Assembly (NCBI RefSeq): GCF_943372915.1
Contig: NZ_CALSAN010000014.1
Location: 47,821 to 111,820 of the forward strand
DNA length: 64,000 nucleotides
Direction: 5' to 3'
DNA from: Ferrovibrio terrae_A
Lineage (GTDB): Bacteria > Pseudomonadota > Alphaproteobacteria > Ferrovibrionales > Ferrovibrionaceae
The notes beneath the pieces were generated by a model that searched no databases, was not told where the DNA came from, and worked only from the letters and a program-made list of their open reading frames with translations. The position numbers were made by a program, and so were the translations under genes. Below, piece after piece: positions 43,162-54,500 of the stretch; positions within the stretch are counted from its first letter, which is position 1; every line of letters starts with the position of its first letter.

Positions 43162-44097
43162 ATGGGCTTCATTCGCCAGATCGCCGAACACGAAGCCCGT
43201 CTTGAAGCCGGTAATGCCCAGCGCCTGGGGGCAGAGATTGCGTTTCCCACAGGCACTCATTCGTCCAATCGTGCAGCCGTTGCCGGTCGGGACGGCGTGC
43301 TGTTCATCGCCGATGGCCAGAATAAATGGGAAATGCAACTCGCCGGGATCATGCCGGCCGGACCGCCATGGGTGAAGACCTGGCAGGACGCCCTGCGCGA
43401 CCGCCAGATGATCTGCGCCAGAGATGGCATTGCGCTCGCCCATCTGGTCATGCCCGAGAAGCAGATCCTGCTGCCGCACCTGCGCTGGGCCGAAGCGGCG
43501 CCCACCGCCTTCCCCGGCCGGCCACTGCGCCGCATCCCCTGGGATGTCGCCGGACCGATCGGGCTGATCTATCCGGAGGCCGATTTTGCCGCAGCGCGCG
43601 ACTGGTCTGGCCTGTACTGGCGGCGCAATTCACATTGCCTGCCCAGCAGCTGCCTGATCGCGACGCGCAGGCTGCTGACCGCCTATGGCCTGGCGGAAAG
43701 CCTGGATGACAGCGCCATTGATGTGGTCGAGCGCCCCGCCCGTCATGACCTGATCGCGCATTTCCTCCATCCGGCACCGACCGAAGACGGCCTGGCCATC
43801 CGCCGCCCCGGCGAAACCCTGCTGCACAAGGATGGTCGGGCCGAGGGGAAAAGCCTGCGCGGATCCCGCTATGTGATCCGCAACCGGGCGGCCAAGGTGG
43901 CCGCACCGCTGGCGATCTTTGGCGACAGCTACAGCTGGGATGGCGTAGGCCTGGGTGAAGCCCTGGCCTACATGTTCCAGGAGGTGCATTTCATCTGGCA
44001 GAAAGACATCGACTGGTCCTATGTCGCCAGTCATGGCATCCGGTTCCTGCTTTGGGAAAGCGCCGAGCGTTTCCTGGGCATGCCGCCCCGGAGCTGA
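43162..44097 (+). CDS. AlgX/AlgJ-like SGNH-fold protein (polysaccharide O-acetylation)
   Basis: This 311-residue protein resembles the SGNH-fold domain of AlgX/AlgJ, which O-acetylate exopolysaccharides. Seen in sequence: GRDGVLFIADGQNKWEMQLAG at the start of the domain, MPEKQILLP, the pair Asn156-Ser157-His158 where AlgX has its catalytic Asp-x-His, and the nucleophile block GDSYS (Ser256). Order and spacing (about 98 residues) match AlgX, but the Asp is an Asn here. No signal peptide is evident. The role is inferred to be modification of a surface glycan; the neighbourhood has a methyltransferase and a glycosyltransferase. Confidence 0.65.
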   Translation: MGFIRQIAEHEARLEAGNAQRLGAEIAFPTGTHSSNRAAVAGRDGVLFIADGQNKWEMQLAGIMPAGPPWVKTWQDALRDRQMICARDGIALAHLVMPEKQILLPHLRWAEAAPTAFPGRPLRRIPWDVAGPIGLIYPEADFAAARDWSGLYWRRNSHCLPSSCLIATRRLLTAYGLAESLDDSAIDVVERPARHDLIAHFLHPAPTEDGLAIRRPGETLLHKDGRAEGKSLRGSRYVIRNRAAKVAAPLAIFGDSYSWDGVGLGEALAYMFQEVHFIWQKDIDWSYVASHGIRFLLWESAERFLGMPPRS

Positions 44098-44150
44098 CCC
44101 CGGGCCAGCCCTCGACGCTGTGCGCCCGGTGGGGTAAATACCGCCCCCGG

Positions 44151-44240
44151 GGACAGGTGGCCGAGTGGTTTAAGGCAGCGGTCTTGAAAACCGCCGTACC
44201 TGCAAGGGTACCGTGAGTTCGAATCTCACCCTGTCCGCCA
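44151..44240 (+). tRNA. tRNA-Ser (anticodon TGA)
   Basis: This 90-base tRNA folds with acceptor arms GGACAGG / CCTGTCC, discriminator G and encoded CCA at 44238-44240. The D-arm begins GGCCGAGTGG. The anticodon stem is GCGGT / ACCGC around loop CTTGAAA (anticodon TGA at 44185-44187). A long variable arm (class II) and a TTCGAATC T-loop follow. It reads UCA (and other UCN) serine codons. Its last 15 bases overlap the 3' end of the FkbM gene on the opposite strand. Confidence 0.97.
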
Positions 44241-45137
44241 ATTCCCGTATGGAATCTGGTTGCCCTGCTCCTTCGGGGCCGGCGGCCCGCCGGGCGGTGC
44301 CGTCAGATTGGTCATGTAGGTTGGCGCGATCTCGTCCCCCGTCTGCCGGTCATACTCGACCAGCACATGCAGCACCAGATCGTAGGACCGGTAGCAGTCG
44401 TGCAACAGCGCCGCCATGGCCAGCAGCTGGGGCGGCGACAGCAGCGACAGCTTGGTGATGTCGCGCACGAAGATCGCATCGCCCCATACCACCTGGCTCA
44501 TGCCGGCAAAGATATCATCACCCACCATCATCGGCTGGATGATGCGGCTGACGGTGGGGAAGAAACGATGGAAGAGGAACCCCTGGCTACGCAGGAAGGC
44601 CTCGACATCGCCAAACAACGGCTGGTCTGTATAGAGTGGCAGGAACTCGACTTCGGTGTGAACGATCAGCGCTTCGGACAGTCGCTTGGTGGCGTTCTGG
44701 AACACCATCAGCTCACCGCCCTGGATGTCGATCTTCAGCATGTCGAAGCCGACCGCCTCGGGCACATCATCGAGCCGCACGGTGTCGATCTCTTCGGTCT
44801 TCACCACATGGCCCCAGACCGGAAAGCCGTGAAACAGCTTGAGGACTTCGGGATTGGGCTTCAGCAGCGACGACATGCCGGAGCCGGCACAAAGATACAG
44901 GGTATGCCGGCGACCATCGCCGACGGCATGGGGCAGATAAATCTCTGACGGGCCCTTCTTCTCGTTCAACTCGGCCAGTGCTTCAGCATTGGGCTCGAAC
45001 CCGACGATATCGGCATTGCCGCCCTGCAACAGCGTGGCATAGGGCGGATCGCCATCAATCGGATTAGCGCCAACATCGACAATCTTGACCCGGACGGCCG
45101 AATTGGTCAGCGCGTGAAATGAACCTGGAACAACCAT
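44226..45137 (-). CDS. FkbM family methyltransferase
   Basis: This 303-residue SAM-dependent methyltransferase has the FkbM fold. Visible are the SAM motif VKIVDVGANPIDGDPPYATLL, an acidic end of strand 2 (IVGFEPNAEALAEL) and FDMLKIDIQGGELMVFQNA, the motif with Asp/Glu next to the active site. Family members O-methylate sugars or glycan residues; neighbouring GT41 and giant repeat genes make a glycan on that protein a plausible substrate. The ATG at 45137 has a GAGGCG SD. The last five codons (NWRTG to the TGA) are antisense to the tRNA-Ser 3' end. Confidence 0.85.
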   Translation of the reverse strand: MVVPGSFHALTNSAVRVKIVDVGANPIDGDPPYATLLQGGNADIVGFEPNAEALAELNEKKGPSEIYLPHAVGDGRRHTLYLCAGSGMSSLLKPNPEVLKLFHGFPVWGHVVKTEEIDTVRLDDVPEAVGFDMLKIDIQGGELMVFQNATKRLSEALIVHTEVEFLPLYTDQPLFGDVEAFLRSQGFLFHRFFPTVSRIIQPMMVGDDIFAGMSQVVWGDAIFVRDITKLSLLSPPQLLAMAALLHDCYRSYDLVLHVLVEYDRQTGDEIAPTYMTNLTAPPGGPPAPKEQGNQIPYGNWRTG

Positions 45138-45199
45138 GACGCCTCGCCTCGTCGAATCATGACAGGGCAAAGCCCTCCCCTAACATGACGCATAAAATA

Positions 45200-45409
45200 T
45201 TACCGTTCGGTTTCCTGCCGGATGATCTCGCGGACAGCCTCTGAAATCCGCAGCCACTCGATAGCGCCGCCGCGATCACCACTCTCTGCAAGAATATTTG
45301 CCCGCGTCGCCGCAATCCGCAGGGCCCGCCGGCCGTGAAAACCAAACAGCAACCCCGCGGTTTTCCGAATATCCAGACCGGCGCCTATCCGCTCTTCGTC
45401 CATCGTCAT
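45200..45409 (-). CDS. Small conserved-looking protein, unknown function
   Basis: This 69-residue soluble protein lies between the giant repeat gene and the FkbM gene on the same strand. The part RRALRIAATRANILAESGDR followed by GGAIEWLRISEAVREI looks like two helices with a turn, a TPR-like hairpin pattern seen in small alphaproteobacterial proteins. The ATGs at 45409 and 45403 are both possible. No function is assigned. Confidence 0.6.
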   Translation of the reverse strand: MTMDEERIGAGLDIRKTAGLLFGFHGRRALRIAATRANILAESGDRGGAIEWLRISEAVREIIRQETER

Positions 45410-45528
45410 GCTCTATGCCTTACGGCCTTCGTCTGTCGGGACCGGACGTTACCGCCGCGGGCATCCCCATGTGAACCTGCCGGAGGTGGCAGTTATGCTT
45501 ATAGTACAACCCGCATAGCGGGAAAACC

Positions 45529-48500
45529 CTATGACAATGCATCAAGATAGGCTGCGGTCTGAGCAGTATCAAAGACCTGGGTCTGGGCGGATGTCAGCGC
45601 ATTGGCCTGGGTGGTGCTCATCGCCTCGATATTGGTGACGCTGAGCGATCCGATTGCGGTGGTGCTGATGGCCGCAATCTGCGTGGCCTTCAGTTCGCCA
45701 ATATCGGTGGTCTGCAGCCCGTCGATCTGGGTGGTGGTCAGGCCCGCGATCTGCGCCGCCGTCAGGACACCGACCTGCGTGGTGTCGAGGGCATTGAAGC
45801 TGTTCGTGATGAAGGCCGCGAGCTGGGTCGAGGTCAGGCCCGTCAGCAGCGTCGTGGTCAACGCATCAACCTGCGTATCCTGCAGGGCACTGATCTGCGT
45901 GGTGGTCAGGCCCTTCGCCTGCACCGCGCTCAGGGCGCCCAGCAACGTGGTGCCTTCGGCCTGGATCTGGGTCGTGGTCAGGGCCCCGATCTGGGCCGTG
46001 GTCAGGGCCTTCAGCTGGGTGGTGGTCAGGTCTGCAATATCACTGGTGTCCAGGCTCTGGATCTGAGTCGTGGTCAGGGCCGCCACCTGGGCCGCGGTCA
46101 GTGCCTGGGTCTGCGTCGTGTTGAGCGCATTCAGGGCGGTGGTGGTCAGGGCCTTCACCTGCGTGGATGTCAGACCGGCGATCGCCGTGCTGGTCAGCGC
46201 GACAACCTGCGTATCTTCCAGGCTGCCGATCTGCGTTACCGTCAGGCCCCTCACCTGGGTTGCCGTCAGGGCACCAAAGGACGTGGTATCGACCGCATCC
46301 AGCTGGGTGGTGCTGAGCGCCGCAATCTGCGCCGAGGTCAGACCCGATGTCCGCGTCGTATCCAGGCCGCCCAGGACCGTGACGCTGAGCGCGCCAATCT
46401 GGGTCGTGGTCAGACCGGCCACCTGGACCGAGGTCAGATCATTGAAGTCAGTACTGTCGAGCGCCGCAATCTGGATCGTCGTCAGCCCCTGCAACTGCAC
46501 AACGGCCAGGGCCTGGGTCTGAGTCGTATCCAACTGCGACAGGTTGGTGGTGTTCAAGGCGCGCAGCTGCGTGCCGGTCAACGCCCTGAGCTGCGTGGTG
46601 GTCAGGTCGGCCACATCGGCGGTATCGAAATTGCTGATCTGCGTCGTGGTCAGGGCCGCGATCTGGATTGCGGAGAGCGCGCGACTCTGCGTCGTATCCA
46701 GCGCATTCAGCGCTGTGGTGGTCAGAACCGCAATCTGCGTCGGCGCCAGCCCGGTAATCGCCGTGCTGGTCAGCGCCGTCAGCTGCGTATCATACAGCAG
46801 GCTGGCCTGGGTCGTGGTCAGGCCCTTCACCTGCGTGGCCGTCAGTGCGCCCAACAGGGTCGTGCTCATCGAATCAAACTGCGTGGTGCTCAGCGCACCC
46901 AGCTGGGCCGAGGTCAGGCCGCTGACCTGCGTCGTGCTCAGTACGGCCACAGCAGCAGCGTCGATCTCCCGCACCTGCGTGGTGCTCAATGCACCCAACT
47001 GGGTCGAGGTCAGATCAGACACATCCGTGCTTTCAAGACTTGCGATCTGCGTGGTGGTCAGCGCCTTGATCTGGAAGGTGTTCAGGGTCTGTAACTGGAT
47101 CGCATCCAGTGCGTTCAGATCCGAGGTTTCCAGCGCCGCAATCTGCGTGACTGTCAGCCCCTTCAGCTGGGTGGTAGTCAGGTCGGCAATATCGGCGATA
47201 TCAAGCCCGGCAATCTGCGTCGTGGTCAGGGCGCCCACCTGGGCCGCGCTCAGCGCCTGGCTCTGGGTGGTGTCCAGCTGGTTCAGATTGGTGGTACTCA
47301 GGGCTTTCAGCTGAACCGTCGTCAGCGCCTTCAGCTGCGTGGTGGTCAGGTCGGCAACATCGGTGGTCTCAAGCGAAGACACCTGCGTGGTGCTCAGCGC
47401 GGCAACCTGCGTAGCGGTCAGGGCCTGGCTCTGCGTCGCATCCAGCGCATTCAGCGCCGTCGTGATCACGGCTGCAATCTGCGTGCCCGCCAGGCCGGCG
47501 ATGCTGGTGGTGCTCAGTGCGGTGAACTGGGTTTCGTCCAAAGCCCCGATCTGCGTGGTGGTCAGGCCCTTGATCTGCGTCGAGGTGAAGGATGCGAATA
47601 CGGTACTGACCAGAGTATCGATCTGCGTGGTGGTCAGGCCGGCAAGCTGAGCGGCCGTCAGGCCCGCAATCGCCGTGGTGCTCAACGCCTCGAACTGGGT
47701 GGTCTCCAGCGAGCCGATCTGCGTGGCAGTCAGCCCCGTCACCTGCGTGGTGGTCAGGTTGCTGAAGACCGTGGAGTCCAGACCATCAATCTGGGTTGTG
47801 GTGAGGGCGCCGATCTGCAGCGAGGTCAGTGCCTGGGTCTGCGTGGTATCCAGGGCCTGCAGGCTGGTGCTGCTCAGTGCACGCAACTGGTTGGTGCTGA
47901 GGCCGGCAACCTGCGTCGTGCTCAATTCGGCGAGGTCGGCCGCAGAGAGATCGTTCAACTGCGTGGTGGTCAGCGCCTGGATCTGCGCCGTGGTCAGGGA
48001 CTGAACCTGGGTGGTATCCAGCTGTGACAGGTTGGTGCTGGTCAGGGCCTTCAGCTGGGTTGCCGTCAACGCCTTCAGCTGAGTCGTGGTCAGATCGGTG
48101 ACATCGGCGGCATCAAGGTTGCTGATCTGGGTTGTGGTCAGCGCTGCAATCTGGGTGGCCGCAAAGGCCTGGCTCTGGGTTGCATCCAGTGCATTCAGCG
48201 CCGTGGTGCTGATCGCCGCGATCTGTGTGGCAACAAATCCGGTGAGCGCCGTGCTGCTCAGTGCAGTGAGCTGGGTTTCATCCAGGGCGCCGATCTGGGC
48301 TGTGGTGAGGCCCCGCGCCTGCGTCGACGTCAGATTCCCGAGAACAGTAGCATCCAGCCCATCAAGCTGGGTGGTGGTCAGTGCTGCAATCTGGGTGGCC
48401 GCCAATGCCTGCGTCTGGGTGGTATCCAGCGCATTCAGATCGGTGGTCTCCAGTGCCGCAACCTGTGCCGTGCTCAGACCCTTGATCTGCGTCGAGGTCA

Positions 48501-51500
48501 GGTCGGCAATGTCGGCCGCGTCCAGCCCAGCAATCTGCGTGGTGCTCAGGCTGCCGACCTGGGTGGCCGTCAGTGCCTGGCTCTGCGTGGTATCCAGTTG
48601 ATTGAGGTTGGTGGTGCTCAGCGCCTTCAGCTGCGTGCCGGTCAGCGCCTTGAGCTGCGTGGTGGTCAGATCCGCCACATCCCCTGCTTCAAGGGCAGCA
48701 ATCTGCGTGGTGCTGAACGCCGCCACCTGCGTGCTGGTCAGTGCCTGTGACTGCGTCGTATCCAGCGCATTCAGCGCCGTGGTGATCAGGGCGGCGATCT
48801 GGGTGCCGGCCAGGCTGCTCAGGCTGGTGGTGCTGAGTGCGCCAACCTGGGTTTCATCCAGGGCGCCGATCTGCGTGGTGGTCAGGCCCTTGAGCTGTGT
48901 CGAACTCAACGCCTCGATCACCGTGGAATCCAGCGAGTCGATCTGCGTCGTGGTCACGCCACTGAGCTGCACTGCCGTCAGGCTGGTGATAGCCGTGGTG
49001 CTGAGCGCCGCAAACTGCGTGGCGTCCAGGGAGCCGATCTGTGTTGCCGTCAGCCCCTTCACCTGCGTCGTGCTCAGATTCTCGAACACGGTGGTGTCCA
49101 GGACATCGAGCTGGGTGGTGCTCAATGCGCCGATCTGCGTCGCAGTCAGGGCCTGGGCCTGGGTGGTATCCAGGGCCTGAAGGTTGGTGCTGCTCAGGCC
49201 GCGAATCTGCGTCGTGCCGAGGCCGGCAACCTGCGTCGTGCTCAGCTCGGCGATGTCGGCCGCATCCAGACTGTTCAGCTGCGTGGTGGTCAGCGCCAAG
49301 ATCTGCGTGGTGGTCAGCGCCTGGGTCTGGGGCGTATCCAGGGCATTCAGATTCGTGGTGCTCAGAGCCCTCAGCTGTGTGGCAGTCAACGCCTTCAACT
49401 GGGTGGTCGTGAGATCCGTGACATCAGCTGCATCGAATGCAGAAATCTGCGTGGTGCTGAAGGCTGCGATCTGCGTGGTGGTCAGCGCCTGGGTCTGGGT
49501 CGTGTTAAGCGCATTCAGCGCCGTGGTGATCAGCGCGGCGATCTGGGTACCGGCCAGGCTGCTCAGGCTGGTGGTGCTGAGCGCGGTAACCTGATCCTGA
49601 TCCAGCGCGCCGATCTGCGTGACGGTGAGCCCCTTGAGCTGCGTCGAGGTCAGCGCATTGAAGACGGTAGAGTCCAGCGTGTCGATCTGGGTCGTGGTCA
49701 GGCCGCCGAGCTGCGCCGCTGTCAGGCCGGTGATCGCCGTGGTGCTGAGCGCCGCAAACTGAGTGACCTCCAACGAGCCGATCTGCGCCGCCGTCAGGCC
49801 GGCCACCTGTGTCGTGCTCAGACTCTCGAATACCGTTGTGTCCAGCTCATCAAGCTGGGTGGTGCTCAACGCGCCAATCTGGGTCGACGTCAGCGCCTGA
49901 GCCTGGGTGGTGTTCAGCGCCTGCAGGCTGGTGCTGCTCAGGCCGCGCACCTGGTTGGTGCTGAGGCCCGCAATCTGTGTCGTGCTCAACTCGACGATGT
50001 CGGCTGCGTCCAGCTCGTTCAGCTGCGTGGTGGTCAGCGCCTGCAGCTGCGTGGTGGTCAAGGCCTGAGTCTGGGTCGTGCTCAACGTGCTCAGGTTGGT
50101 ACTGGTCAGCACTTTCAGCTGCGTGGCTGTCAAGGCCTTCAACTGGGTCGTACTCAGGTCGGCCACATCCGTGGTGTCAAGACCCTTGATCTGCGTGGTG
50201 TTCAGCGCCGCGATCTGCGTCGCACTCAGGGCCTGGCTCTGCGTCGATGTCAGCGCATTCAGCGCCGTGGTGCTGAAGGCCGCAACCTGAGTGGCCCCAA
50301 GGCTGGCCAGCGTGGTGGTGCTCAGGACCGCGACCTGCGTTTCGTCCAGCGCGCTGATCTGGGTCGTGGTCAGGCCCTTGATCTGCGTCGAGGTCAGCGC
50401 CGCAAAGGCCGTCTCATCCAGCGCATCGATCTGCGTCGTGGTCAGGCCACTGATCTGCGTGGCTGTCAGGCCGGTGATGGCCGTGGTGTTGAGCGCCGAG
50501 AACTGGGTCGCCTCCAGCGAACCAATCTGAGCGGCCGTCAGCCCCTTCACCTGCGTCGAGGTCAGGTTGCTGAACACCGTGGTATCGAGAACATCGATCT
50601 GGGTCGTGCTCAGCGCGCCGATCTGGGTCGAGCTGAGCGCCTGGGACTGAGTGGTGCTCAGCGCTTGCAGGTTTGTACTGCTCAGGCCGCGGACTTGATT
50701 GGTGCTCAGGCCGGCAATCTGCGTGGTGCTCAACTCGGCAATATCAGCGGCAGCCAGGTCATTCAGCTGCGTCGTGCTCAGCGCCTGCAGCTGCGTGGTG
50801 GTCAGGGCCTGAGTCTGGGTCGTGTCCATTGCGTTCAGGCTGGTGCTGCTCAGCGCCTTCAGCTGGGTCGCGGTCAGTGCTTTTAATTGCGTGGTGGTCA
50901 GGTCGGCTACGTCAAGAAGATCCAACCCCTTGATCTGCGTGGTGCTGAGCGCCGCAATCTGCGTCGTGGTCAGAGCCTGGGTCTGGGTCGCATCCAGCGC
51001 ATTCAGCGCCGTGGTGGTCAGGGCTGCCGCCTGGGTGCCGGTCAGACTGGCCAGCGCCGTCGTGCTCAGAGCCGCCACCTGGGTATCTTCAAGCGAGGCA
51101 ATCTGTGCGGCTGTCAGCCCCTTGACCTGCGTCGAGGTCAGGTTGCTGAAGATCGTGGTATCGAGGCCGTCGATCTGGGTTGTGCTCAGCGCGCCGATCT
51201 GGGTCGAAGTGAATATCTGAGTTTGCGTCGAATCCAGCGCGTTCAGATCGGTGGCTTCCAGAGCGGCAACCTGCGCCGTCGTCAGGGCTTTCAGCTGCGT
51301 GGTGGTCAGGTCGACCACATCGGCAAGCTCCAGCCCCTTGATCTGTGTGGTGGTCAGGGCCGCAATTTGGGTTGCCGTCAGCACCTGACTCTGGGTCGTA
51401 TCCAGCGCATTCAACGCCGTGGTGCTGATCGCCGCCACCTGCGTGCCGACGAGGCCGGTCAGCGCCGTGGTGGTCAGTGCCGTCAGCTGCGTAGCCTCCA

Positions 51501-54500
51501 GCGAGGCGACCTGCGTGGTGGTCAGACCCTTGACCTGAGTCGAAGTCAGAGCCGCCAGCACGGTCGATTCAAGAGAATCGATCTGTGTCGTGGTCAAGCC
51601 ACCGATCTGTGTTGCGGTCAGGCCGGAAACCGCTGTCGTGCTCAAGGCTGCGAACTGCGTGCCGTCCAGCGAACCGATCTGCGTCGAGGTCAGACCCTTC
51701 ACCTGCGTCGAGGTGAGGTTGCCAAACACGGTGGCATCCAGATTATCGAGCTGGGTGACCGACAGCGCGCCGATCTGGGTCGAGGTCAGGGCCTGGGTCT
51801 GCGTGGTATCCAGCGCCGACAGGTTGGTGCTGCTGAGCGCTGCAATCTGGCTCGTGCTCAGGTTCGCGATCTGAGTGGTGCTCAACTCACCGATGTCGGT
51901 GGTTTCCAACTGGCCGATCTGCGTCGTGGTCAGGGCCTGCAGCTGCGCAGTAGTCAGGGCCTGGGTCTGCGTCGTATTCAGCTGCGACAGATTGGTGCTG
52001 GTCAGTACCTTCAGCTGTGTCGCGGTCAGCGCCTTAAGCTGCGTGGTGGTCAGATCGGCGACATCGGTGATCTCGAGACTCTTGACCTGCGTGGTGGTCA
52101 GCGCTGCAACCTGCGCAGCGGTCAACGCCTGGGCCTGCGTTGTATCCAGGCCATTCAGCGCCGTGGTGCTCAGCGCTGCGATCTGTGTGGCCGCCAGCAC
52201 GGCGATTGTCGTGCTGGACAGTGCCGTGATCTGCGAATCATCCAGCGCGCCGATCTGCGCCGTGGTCAGCCCCTTCACCTGCGTCGAGGTCAGGTTGCTG
52301 AACACCGTGGAGTCCAGTGTGTCAAGCTGCGTGGTGGTCAGTGCACCGATCTGGGCAGCCGTCAGTGCCCGGGTCTGGGTAGTGTCCAGGGCCTGCAGAT
52401 TGGTGGTGCTCAGATTGGCAATCTGCGTCGTGCTGAAGCCGGCAACCTGCGTCGTGCTCAGCTCGGCAATATCGGTGGTCTCAAGCTGATTGACCTGCGT
52501 CGTGGTCAGCGCCTGCAATTGCGTCGCCGTCAGCGCCTGGGTCTGGGTTGTATTCAGCGCCGACAGATTTGTGCTGCTCACCGCCTTCAACTGCGTCGCC
52601 GTCAGCGCTCTGATCTGCGTGGTGGTCAGATCGGCGATATCGGTAGTTTCGAAGCTGCCGATCTGCGTCGTGGTCAGGCCGATGATCTGCGTCGCGGTCA
52701 GGGCCTTTGACTGGGTCGCATCCAGCGCATTCAGCGCCGTTGTCGTCAGCACGCCGACCTGCGCAGCCGTCAGGTTGGAAACGGCCGTGGTGGTCAGCGC
52801 CGCCGCCTGGGTTTCATCCAGCGAGGCAATCTGGGTGGTGCTCAGCCCCTTCACCTGTGTCGAGGTCAGGGCATTGATCGCGGTGGCGTCCAGGGTGTCG
52901 ATCTGGGTGGTGGTCAGGCCAGCAAGCTGGGACGCCGACAGGGCGGCCAGGGCCGTGCTGGTGAGCGCTGCGAACTGCGTGGCTTCCAGCGAACCGATCT
53001 GGGTCGCCGTCAGCCCCTTCACCTGCGTCGAGGTCAGGCTGGCAAATACCGTCGTATCCAGGGTGTCAAGCTGCGTGGTGGTCAGCCTGCCGATCTGCAC
53101 CGATGTCAGGGCCTGGGTCTGGGTCGTATCCAAAGCCTGCAGATTGGTGGTGCTCAGATTGGCAATCTGCGTCGTGCTCAGGCCGGCAACCTGCGTCGTG
53201 CTCAGCTCGGCAATATCGGTGGTCTCAAGCTGATTGACCTGTGTGGTGGTCAACGCCTGCAACTGGGCCGACGTCAGCGCCTGGGTCTGTGTCGTATCGA
53301 GCTGCGACAGGTTGGTGCTGCTCAGGGTCTTCAACTGCGTCGCCGTCAGCGCCTTCAGCTGCGTGGTGGTCAGATCGGCGATATCAGTCGTTTCGAGGCT
53401 GCCGATCTGCGTCGTGGTCAGGGCCGCCACCTGCACAGCCGTCAATGCGCCGGCCTGCGTGGTATCCAGTGCGTTCAGCGCCGTCGTGCTCAGCGCCGCA
53501 ATTTGCGATGCGGTCAGCCCCGCGATCGTGGTGCTGGCAAGCGAGGTGATCTGGGTTTGATTCAGCGCGCCGATCTGGGTGGTGCTCAGCCCCTTGATCT
53601 GCGTCGAGGTCAGGGCCGCAAAGGCGGTCGTATCCAGCGCATTGATCAGCGTCGAATTCAGGCCGCCGAGCTGCACCGCGGTCAGGCCGGCGATAGCGGT
53701 CGTACTCAGGGCGGCGAACTGCGTGACCTCTAGCGAACCGATCTGCGTCGAGGTCAGGCCCTTGACCTGGGTCGAGGTCAACGTGTTGAAGATCGTCGAA
53801 TCCAGGGAGTCGATCTGCGTCGTGGTCAGGGCGCCGATCTGGGCCGAAGTCAGCGCCTGCTTCTGCGTCGTATCCAGCGCCAGAAGATTGGTGCTGTTCA
53901 GGCTGGCGACCTGCGTTGTGCTCAGGCCAGCCACCTGCGTCGTGCTGAGGTCGGCGATATCGGTGGCATCCAGCTGATTCAGCTGTGTCGTGGTCAGCGC
54001 CTGCAGCTGTGTCGCCGTCAGGGCCTGGGTCTGGGTTGCATCCAGCTGCGTCAGATTGGTGCTGGTCAGCGATTTCAACTGCGCTGCCGTCAGCGCCTTC
54101 ACCTGCGCGGTCGTGAGATCAGCGACATCGCTGGTATCGAGATTGCTGATCTGGGTGGTGGTCAGCGCCGCGATCTGCGACGCCACCAGGGCCCCGCTCT
54201 GGGTCGCATCCAGCGCATTCAGCGCCGTGGTCGTGACGGCCGCCACCTGCGTTGTGGCAAATCCGGTGACTGCTGTGCTGGTCAGGGCGGCGACCTGAGT
54301 AGCTTCCAGTGAGGCAACCAGCGTTGTGGTCAGCCCCTTCACCTGCGTCGAACTCAGGCTGGCAAATACCGTCGTATCCAGAGCGTCGATCTGGGTGGTC
54401 GTCAGCGCACCGAGCTGCGCTGACGTCAATGCGGCTGTCTGGGTAGTGTTCAGCGCCTGCAGGGTCGTGGTGCTGAGATTAGCAATCTGGGTCGTGCTGA

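Noticed and set aside
45510..45522. Short hairpin (CCCGC / GCGGG) after the first giant gene as a terminator
   Set aside because: Only a 5-bp stem with a 3-base loop and no proper T-run; too weak to list as a feature.
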